Under the pieces are notes generated by a model. It saw only the letters and a program-made list of their open reading frames with translations. It did no database searches and was not told the origin of the DNA. Below, piece by piece: positions 1-5,794 of a stretch of 6,625 nucleotides of DNA. Made by a program: the position numbers and the translations under genes. Numbering within the stretch: position 1 is the stretch's first letter; every line of letters starts with the position of its first letter. The stretch comes from JACQAI01 sp035507915 (GTDB lineage Bacteria > Pseudomonadota > Alphaproteobacteria > Elsterales > Elsteraceae): assembly GCA_035507915.1 (NCBI GenBank), contig DATJNS010000418.1, positions 1-6,625 on the forward strand, in the 5' to 3' direction.

Positions 1-1791
1 CATGGCGTCGTCGGGCGAGACGCGCCCGATCGCGCAGGCGGCGTAGAAGCCGACGCCGAACGGCGGCGCGAACAGGCCGATGCCCATGGCGAGCACGACC
101 ACCATCGCGTAGTGCACCTCGTGCACGCCGAGCGCGTGCGCCACCGGGAACAGGAGCGGGCCGAACAGCACGATCGCCGGAATGCCCTCGAGCACGCTGC
201 CGAGGATCACGAACACGACGATCGAGATCGCGAGGAAGCCGGCGGTGCCGCCGGGCACGCCCGCCATGAGGGTGACGAGCTGGCGCGAGAAGCCCGATTG
301 CGTGAGCGCCCACGCCATCGCGGTCGCGGTGCCGATGATCAGGAGGATGGCGCCCGACAGCGCCACCGTCTCGAGCAGGATCGGATAGAGGCGCCTGATA
401 TCGAACTGCCGATAGACGAAGATGCCGACCGGCGGCCCGACCACCAGCGTGTAGACGACGCCGACGGTCGATACCTCGGTCGCGGTCGCCACGCCCTCGA
501 TCACGAAGCTGCGGATCACGATCGGCAGGATCAGGGCCGGCAGCGCGATCAGGAAGGTGGTCGCGATGCGCTTGCCCGAGGCGCGCACGACGCCGCTCAG
601 ATCCTCGCCGCGCGAGCGCACCGCCACGACGCCGACCAGCGCCAGCGCGCCGATCAGCGCCGGCAGCAGGCCGCCGGTGAACAGTCCGGCGATCGACACG
701 CCGGTGACCGAGCCGATCGTGATCAGCACCAGGCTGGGCGGGATGGTCTCCGACATCGCGCCCGACGAGGACAAGAGCGCGACCAGCTCGCCGGGGCGCG
801 CGCCGCGCCGCCGCATCTCGGGGAACAGCACCGGCGCGACCGCCGCCATGTCGGCGGCCTTCGAGCCCGAGATGCCCGACACCAGATACATCGCGCCGAG
901 CAGCACGCAGGCGAGGCCGCCGCGCACGTGACCGAGCAGCGCCGCCAGGAAATCGACCAGCGCGCGGGCGAGCCCGGTCATCTCGATCAGCAGGCCGAGG
1001 AACACGAACAGCGGCACCGAGAGCAGCACCAGGCTCGACATGCCCTCGTCCATGCGGCTCACCACCACGGTCAGCGGCACGCGCGTCACCAGCGCCAGGT
1101 ACGACAAGGTCGCGACGCCGAACGCAAAGGCGATCGGCACGCCGATGGCGACGCAGGCGGCGACCAGCACGACGAAGAACACGATCAGGTTGAGATTGCC
1201 GATGCCGACCAGCAGCGGCTTTGCGAGCCACAGCGCCGCCGCCACCGCGAGCACGAGCGCGAGCCCGCCGGCGACCTGGCGCAGGCTCGCCTGCTCGAGC
1301 AGCCGCAGCACGGCGATCGTCATCATGAGGAGCGCGCCGACGCCGAGCGCGGCGACGCGGAACGCGTCGTGGATCTCCAGCGCCGGCGTGATGATCAGCC
1401 ACTGGTCCTCGATGTAGTCGCGCGCCGGCGCCAGGATCTCGAGCACGAACAGCGCGACCACGAGCGCGCCCAGCACGTCCCAGCGCGCGCGCCAGCGCGG
1501 GCCCGCGTAGCCGACGATCGCGGTCAGACGCATGTGCCCGCCGCGCCGGAACGCCACCACGGCGCCCAGCATCGCGAGCCACAGGAACAGCGCCGAGGCG
1601 AGCTCGTCGGTCCAGGTCAGCGGTCGGTTGAAGCCGTAGCGCGACACGACGCCGGCGAACAGCACGGCGACCTCGACGACGACGAGCAGCGCGGCCGGCA
1701 GCTCGGTGATCCAGCCGATCGCGCGGTCGAGCCGCGCCAGCCGTCGCGCCAAGCCGGGCGCCGCGTCCGCCGAATCCGCCTCGGCCGTCAC
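1..1791 (-). CDS. Fused TRAP transporter permease DctQ-DctM (permease-B), C-terminus cut by window edge
   Basis: Inner-membrane part of a TRAP uptake system, with the small (DctQ) and large (DctM) subunits in one chain; it imports a carboxylate delivered by its SBP using an ion gradient. The frame is open for 597 codons from a GTG at 1791 to the left edge. By comparison with the full-length fused permease in this window, a few tens of residues are missing. The DctQ part (about residues 33-165) has four hydrophobic segments and the typical WTDE at 60-63. A connecting hydrophobic helix at about 174-191 is followed by the DctM part from about 200. DctM signatures are HVRGGLA near 288, SGISGSKAADM from 305, IPPS near 350 and APPFGVGF near 575. 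Oddities: Lys311 follows the ISGS motif, and the usual TPTEA motif reads TATEV (436-440). The start lies 16 bases after the SBP-B stop, with no visible Shine-Dalgarno, suggesting translational coupling. Family assignment is firm; substrate unknown. Confidence 0.93.
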   Translation of the reverse strand, partial: MTAEADSADAAPGLARRLARLDRAIGWITELPAALLVVVEVAVLFAGVVSRYGFNRPLTWTDELASALFLWLAMLGAVVAFRRGGHMRLTAIVGYAGPRWRARWDVLGALVVALFVLEILAPARDYIEDQWLIITPALEIHDAFRVAALGVGALLMMTIAVLRLLEQASLRQVAGGLALVLAVAAALWLAKPLLVGIGNLNLIVFFVVLVAACVAIGVPIAFAFGVATLSYLALVTRVPLTVVVSRMDEGMSSLVLLSVPLFVFLGLLIEMTGLARALVDFLAALLGHVRGGLACVLLGAMYLVSGISGSKAADMAAVAPVLFPEMRRRGARPGELVALLSSSGAMSETIPPSLVLITIGSVTGVSIAGLFTGGLLPALIGALALVGVVAVRSRGEDLSGVVRASGKRIATTFLIALPALILPIVIRSFVIEGVATATEVSTVGVVYTLVVGPPVGIFVYRQFDIRRLYPILLETVALSGAILLIIGTATAMAWALTQSGFSRQLVTLMAGVPGGTAGFLAISIVVFVILGSVLEGIPAIVLFGPLLFPVAHALGVHEVHYAMVVVLAMGIGLFAPPFGVGFYAACAIGRVSPDDAM

Positions 1792-1807
1792 GGCGTGTCG
1801 CGGTCGC

Positions 1808-2824
1808 TCAGCCGAGCGCGCCGGCGTACTTCTCCAGCAGGCCCCAGGCCTCCGGGCCGAACTTGTCGCGCCACTCGGTGTAGAAGCCGGCGCTCTTCAG
1901 CGCGACGCGGAACGACTCGGAGTCGGGCTTGTTGAACACCATGCCCTTGGCCTTGAGGTCGCCCTCCAGCGAGTCGTTCAGCTTCTTCACGTCGACGCGC
2001 TCGTCGAGCGCGCTCTGGTTGAAGTTGCGCGCGATCACGTCCTGGACGTCCTTGGGCAGCGCGTTGAAGCCGCGCGCGTTGGCGAGGAACCAGAAGCCGT
2101 CCCACATGTGGTTGGTGGTCGAGAGGTACTTCTGGACCTCGTAGAGCTTGGCGGTCGCGATGATGGCGAGCGGGTTCTCCTGGCCCTCGACCACCTTGGT
2201 CTGCAGCGCCGAGTAGACCTCGCTGAAATTGATGCCCGTGGGCGCCGCGCCGAACGCCTTGAACATCGAGGTCCACAGCGGGCTCACCGGCACGCGGATC
2301 TTGAAGCCCTTGAGGTCGGCGGCGCTCTCGATCGGGTGCGTGCTGCTCGTCATCTGACGGTAGCCGTTGTCGTACATCTTCTCGAAGGCGATCAGGTTCG
2401 CCTTGGCGATCGCGCCGCGCACGTGGGCGCCCAGCTCGCCGTCCATCGCCGGCCACACCTGGTCGTAGCTCTTGAACGCGAAGCCGATGCCGTTGATCGA
2501 CGCCACCGGCACCAGGGTGGCGAGGATCAGGCCCGACAGGGTGAAGAAGTCGATCGCGCCCGAGCGCACCTGCGACAGCATGTCGGTGTCGCCGCCGAGC
2601 TGGTTGTTGGGGAAGATCTGGATCTCGACGCGGCCGCCGGTCTGCTGCTTGATCCGCTCGGCCGCCTCGGTGGTGCGGATGTGCAGCGGGTGCGTGACCT
2701 GGGAGTTGTGCGCGTATTTCAGCGCGAACTCGGCGGCGCCGGCGCGCCGGGTCACGAAGGCGGTGCCGAACGCGGCGGCGGCTCCCGCGGCGCCGACGAA
2801 ACGCCGGCGCGTCATCCTGGTCAT
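1808..2824 (-). CDS. dctP: TRAP transporter solute-binding protein, DctP family, Tat signal (SBP-B)
   Basis: Periplasmic receptor that captures a small carboxylate and docks on a TRAP permease, almost certainly permease-B, 16 bases downstream. The product is 338 residues, normal for the family. The N-terminus has the twin-arginine motif TRRRFVG (residues 5-11), an alanine-rich stretch, RR just before the cleavage region, and a likely cleavage site after AGA (28-30), so export is probably by Tat. Family motifs: FPNNQLGG (71-78), FKIRVP (174-179) with ligand-binding Arg177, a likely second Arg156, and VVEGQENP (211-218) with Asn217; these match the Arg/Arg/Asn set known from SiaP-type proteins. 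I chose the ATG at 2824 because GGGAGGA ends 7 bases before it and the Tat motif then sits at the extreme N-terminus. An in-frame ATG at 2917 would add 31 non-signal-like residues, and an ATG at 2815 is also possible. The symbol is the family name only; the substrate is not known. Confidence 0.95.
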   Translation of the reverse strand: MTRMTRRRFVGAAGAAAAFGTAFVTRRAGAAEFALKYAHNSQVTHPLHIRTTEAAERIKQQTGGRVEIQIFPNNQLGGDTDMLSQVRSGAIDFFTLSGLILATLVPVASINGIGFAFKSYDQVWPAMDGELGAHVRGAIAKANLIAFEKMYDNGYRQMTSSTHPIESAADLKGFKIRVPVSPLWTSMFKAFGAAPTGINFSEVYSALQTKVVEGQENPLAIIATAKLYEVQKYLSTTNHMWDGFWFLANARGFNALPKDVQDVIARNFNQSALDERVDVKKLNDSLEGDLKAKGMVFNKPDSESFRVALKSAGFYTEWRDKFGPEAWGLLEKYAGALG

Positions 2825-2924
2825 CCTTACGTCCTCCCTGGCCCGTAGTCGATCGGGGGCGACCTTCAAACCATGGCCCCGGCCGCCCGTCCAGCCGCAA
2901 CCGCGCAGGGCAGCCATGCCGGCC
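2825..2924 (-). other. 100-base intergenic gap between the two TRAP cassettes
   Basis: This is the largest gap in the window, between the permease-A stop (TAA, 2925-2927) and the SBP-B start. It holds an in-frame upstream ATG at 2915-2917 and the SBP-B ribosome binding site at 2832-2838. I see no stable hairpin followed by a T run, and no convincing sigma-70-type -35/-10 pair, so I cannot say whether SBP-B has its own promoter. Confidence 0.5.
2832..2838 (-). promoter_or_regulatory. Ribosome binding site of SBP-B
   Basis: The minus strand reads GGGAGGA here, seven bases before the ATG at 2824. It is close to the ideal Shine-Dalgarno sequence at ideal spacing, and it decides the start of SBP-B against the longer in-frame alternative at 2917. 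Confidence 0.85.
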
Positions 2925-4751
2925 TTACCGGAGCAGCGCGGGCAGGATCGTCGCGATCTGCGGCACGCAGATGAGCAGAAGGATGTCGAGCGCGAGGATG
3001 GCGACGAATGGCAGCACGGCGACCGCGACGCGCTCGACCGCGACGCCGCCGATCGCGGAGATCACGTAGAGGTTGAAGCCGAGCGGCGGGAACAGGAGCC
3101 CGAGCGCCGAGTTCTGCGCCAGGATGATGCCGAAGACGACCGGGTCGATCTTGAGCGTCTGCAGCACCGGCAGGATCACGGGCACGAGCACCAGGATCGT
3201 CGAGATCCCCTCCAGCATAACGTGCAGCCCGGTCATCAGGATGTTGAGCAGGATCAGGGCGACGATCGGATCGTGCGAGACCTGGAGCAGCAGCGCGCTG
3301 AGACGCTGCGGACCCTGGAAGGTCGCCAGCACCCAGCTCAGCAGGGTCGCCGCGGCGATGATGAGCGTGACGCGCGACGCCGCCAGCGCCGCGTCGAGGC
3401 ACACGCGGTAGAGGCGCGCCGGCGCGATGCCGCGATAGACGAACAGGCCGACCAGCGCCGAATAGACCGCCGCGATCACGCCCGACTCGCTGGGCGTCGT
3501 GATGCCGCCGAGGATCGTCGCCAGGATCAGGACCGGCGTGAGCAGCGCCGGCAGCCCGGCCCAGCCGGTGCGCAGGATCGCGCGCGGCCCGACGTCGCGC
3601 TCGCGCGGATAGCCGCGCCGGCGCGCATAGACGTGGATCACCAACGCGAACGACAGCGCGACCATCAGCCCGGGCAGGAAGCTCGACAGGAACAGGGTGG
3701 CGACCGACACGCTGGTCACCCAGGCATAGACGATCATGGTCGAGCTGGGCGGAAACATCAGGCCGAGCGAGCCGGCGGCGGCCTGCAGCGCCGAGGCGAA
3801 CTCGCGCGAGTAGCCGCGCGCCTCGAGCTGCGGGATCATGATCGCGCCGATCGCCGCGCTGTCGGCGACCGCCGAGCCCGAGATGTCGGCGAAGATCACG
3901 CTGGCGCCGACGTCGGCGATGCCGAGACCGCCGCGAACGCCGCCGAGGATGCTGGTCGCGAACGCGGCGAGGCGGGCGGCGGCGCCGCTCGCCGCCATCA
4001 CGGTGCCGGTCAGCATGAAGAGCGGGATCGCGATCAGGATCACGCTCGAGGTGCCGTCGAACAGCCGCTGCGGCACGATGTCGAGCGGAATGCCGGTCGT
4101 CTGGAGCACGACCAGCGCGGTGACGGCGAGCGCGAACCCGACGGCGACGCCCGACAGCAGCGCGACCAGCAGGGTGGCGGTCAGCACCGCGTAGATCGCC
4201 ATGCCGTCGACCGGCACGATACGCAGGGCGAGGAGCGTCGCCGCGACCAGCGCCGCGGTCGCCAGCTCGAGCAGGCGCGGCGCGGTGCGGAGGAAATCCG
4301 CCGCCGTGAACACGATCATCACGGCCGCGGACGCCGGGATCACGAGATAGGCCCAGACCTGCGAGACCGGCAGCGACACCATGGCGATGTCGCTCGCCTG
4401 GACCGCGGCGCGCCAGCCATAGATCAGCAGCACGCCGAACAGCGCGAGCACGGCGCCGGTCGCGCCGGCGGCCAGCAGGCGCGCGACCCTGTCGGGCACG
4501 CGCCCGGTCAGGATCGCGATCCGCGGATGCGCGTCGCGGGCGACGCCCGCGGCGGCGCCGATGAACGTCAGCGCGACGAACAGATAGCTCGCGACCTCGT
4601 CGGTCCAGGCGAACGGCGCATCGGCGAGATAGCGCGAGACGACGCCGGCGCCGGTGACCGCGACCAGGGCGAGCAGCGTGCCGACCAGCAGGCCGTCGCA
4701 CAGCCCGGCGAGCCCGCGCAGCGCGGCGTCGACCGGACCGCCGCGCCGCAC
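2925..4751 (-). CDS. Fused TRAP transporter permease DctQ-DctM (permease-A)
   Basis: Complete 608-residue fusion of the small and large membrane subunits of a TRAP importer, partner of SBP-A 36 bases upstream. The DctQ part (about residues 18-160) has four hydrophobic segments and WTDE at 49-52. A connector helix (about 161-178) leads into the DctM part (about 185-605), which shows nearly textbook motifs: GGVRGGLG (270-277), ADISGSAVAD (288-297), FPPSSTMI (333-340), TPSESG (419-424) and FPPLGFNLYV (554-563). Only the first in-frame start, a GTG at 4751, leaves the DctQ domain intact. There is no good Shine-Dalgarno before it. The reading frame is the same as that of SBP-A, separated only by the SBP-A TAA and 12 sense codons. 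The downstream neighbour is the second cassette, after a 100-base gap. It differs strongly from permease-B, so the two are old paralogues. Substrate unknown. Confidence 0.95.
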   Translation of the reverse strand: MRRGGPVDAALRGLAGLCDGLLVGTLLALVAVTGAGVVSRYLADAPFAWTDEVASYLFVALTFIGAAAGVARDAHPRIAILTGRVPDRVARLLAAGATGAVLALFGVLLIYGWRAAVQASDIAMVSLPVSQVWAYLVIPASAAVMIVFTAADFLRTAPRLLELATAALVAATLLALRIVPVDGMAIYAVLTATLLVALLSGVAVGFALAVTALVVLQTTGIPLDIVPQRLFDGTSSVILIAIPLFMLTGTVMAASGAAARLAAFATSILGGVRGGLGIADVGASVIFADISGSAVADSAAIGAIMIPQLEARGYSREFASALQAAAGSLGLMFPPSSTMIVYAWVTSVSVATLFLSSFLPGLMVALSFALVIHVYARRRGYPRERDVGPRAILRTGWAGLPALLTPVLILATILGGITTPSESGVIAAVYSALVGLFVYRGIAPARLYRVCLDAALAASRVTLIIAAATLLSWVLATFQGPQRLSALLLQVSHDPIVALILLNILMTGLHVMLEGISTILVLVPVILPVLQTLKIDPVVFGIILAQNSALGLLFPPLGFNLYVISAIGGVAVERVAVAVLPFVAILALDILLLICVPQIATILPALLR

Positions 4752-4787
4752 CCGTGCGCCCGTGCTCGCGGTTCCGCCGCTTGCCGC

Positions 4788-5753
4788 TTAATTCGTATCG
4801 CGAATCGTCTTCAGGTTCTCGGGCCCGACCGTGGCCGACCACTTGTCGAGCACCGGCTGGACCGCCTTGATCCACGGTCCGCGGTCCGGCTTCGTGACCT
4901 TCACGCCGGCGGCGAGCAGCGCCTTCATCGCGACCTCGTCGGATGCGGCGTACGCGTCGCGCTCCACCGGAACCGAGACGCGCGCCGCAGCGCGCACAGC
5001 GCCTTGCTGTGCCGGCGTGAGCCCGTCGAACACCGTTTTGCTCATCACCATCGGCGCGACCAGGATCTCCCACTGCACCAGCGCGTAGTAAGGCGCCACC
5101 TCGTAGAACTTCTTGGCCTCGTAGTTGCTGTTCGCCGCTTCGGCCGCGTCGACCGTCTTGTTCTGCAGCGCCACGTAGAGCTGGTTGTACGGGATTGGCA
5201 CCGGGTTGGCGCCGAGCGCGCGGAAGGTGTCGAGATTGATGCTGCTCGGGATCACGCGGATCTTCATGCCCTTGAAGTCGTCGAGCGTGTTGATCGGCCG
5301 GATGCTGTTGAGCACGTTGCGCACGCCGGCCTCGTAGAAGCCGAGCAGGACGAAGCCCTTCGCCTCGGCGAGCTTGGCCATGCGGTCGCCGACCGCGCCG
5401 TCGAGCACGTGATAGAAGTGCGCGCGATCCTGGAACAGGAACGGCAGATCGAAGATGTGCAGCTCGGGCACGAAATCGGCGAGCGGTCCGTTCGCCGGCA
5501 CCGCGATCGCGATCGCGCCGGTCTGCAGGCTCTTGAGCACGCTGCCCTCGTCGCCGAGCTGGCCGTTCGGGAAGATCTCGACCGTGAGCCCGGCGCCGCC
5601 CGGCGATTTCTCGAGCGCGTCGGCGAACGCCTGCAAGCCGATCTGGTAGGGCTCGTTGGGCGCCGCGGTGTGGGCGGCGCGCAAGGTCACGCTCGCCGCG
5701 CTCGCGGACGCCGCGGCCAGCAGCAGCGCCGCCGCGATCGGGATTGCTCTCAT
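4788..5753 (-). CDS. dctP: TRAP transporter solute-binding protein, DctP family, Sec signal (SBP-A)
   Basis: Periplasmic receptor for a TRAP importer, 321 residues, normal length. A short Sec signal peptide (charged Arg2, hydrophobic alanine/leucine core, likely cleavage after ASA near residue 19) precedes the mature start at about ASVTLRAAHT. Family motifs: EIFPNGQLGDE (59-69), GVRNVLNSIRPI (143-154) with likely ligand-binding Arg145, GMKIRV (162-167) with Arg166 as the main carboxylate-binding Arg, and YNQLYVALQNKTVDAAEAAN (189-208). In the last segment the usual pattern ending in E-N reads E-A, so the pocket Asn seems to be replaced by Ala206; Asn208 and Asn210 are close by. The ATG at 5753 is preceded by AGGAGG at a spacing of 8, which fixes the start. 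It lies 41 bases after the lyase-like gene and 36 before permease-A, its likely partner. The symbol is the family name only; substrate unknown. Confidence 0.95.
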   Translation of the reverse strand: MRAIPIAAALLLAAASASAASVTLRAAHTAAPNEPYQIGLQAFADALEKSPGGAGLTVEIFPNGQLGDEGSVLKSLQTGAIAIAVPANGPLADFVPELHIFDLPFLFQDRAHFYHVLDGAVGDRMAKLAEAKGFVLLGFYEAGVRNVLNSIRPINTLDDFKGMKIRVIPSSINLDTFRALGANPVPIPYNQLYVALQNKTVDAAEAANSNYEAKKFYEVAPYYALVQWEILVAPMVMSKTVFDGLTPAQQGAVRAAARVSVPVERDAYAASDEVAMKALLAAGVKVTKPDRGPWIKAVQPVLDKWSATVGPENLKTIRDTN

Positions 5754-5761
5754 GCCCCCAG

Positions 5762-5767
5762 CCTCCT
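5762..5767 (-). promoter_or_regulatory. Ribosome binding site of SBP-A
   Basis: The minus strand reads AGGAGG, a perfect core Shine-Dalgarno, eight bases before the ATG at 5753. It fixes the SBP-A start and contrasts with the absence of such a site before either permease gene. Confidence 0.88.
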
Positions 5768-5772
5768 GTCGT

Positions 5773-5790
5773 CCCGCCGGCGCCGGCGGG
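5773..5790. repeat. Perfect 18-base palindrome in the lyase/SBP-A gap
   Basis: CCCGCCGGCGCCGGCGGG equals its own reverse complement. It begins 5 bases from the Shine-Dalgarno sequence of SBP-A and ends 4 bases from the lyase stop codon (5795-5797). In RNA it could form a GC-only stem of about seven pairs with a four-base loop. On the minus strand no T run follows it, so it is not a standard intrinsic terminator. It could act as an mRNA-stabilising or processing hairpin, a partial attenuator or, less likely, a dimeric-protein binding site. Chance occurrence is more likely in such GC-rich DNA than elsewhere, but the exact placement between two genes is suggestive. Confidence 0.55.
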
Positions 5791-5794
5791 TTGG

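Noticed and set aside
112..1935. Long plus-strand open frame of about 607 codons
   Set aside because: It is antisense to permease-B, whose minus-strand translation has clear DctQ and DctM motifs. The plus-strand product is a repetitive Arg/His/Asp/Gln-rich shadow.
1788..2900. Second minus-strand frame over SBP-B
   Set aside because: It is out of frame with the clear DctP-family protein and consists of Arg-rich low-complexity sequence.
2825..2924. Possible promoter or terminator between the cassettes
   Set aside because: Only a weak TTG-containing -35-like hexamer is visible, with no matching -10. There is no hairpin followed by a T run.
2866..5073. Long minus-strand open frame of about 735 codons overlapping permease-A
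   Set aside because: It is an out-of-frame reading of permease-A and part of SBP-A, Arg/Ala/Gly-rich and without family motifs.
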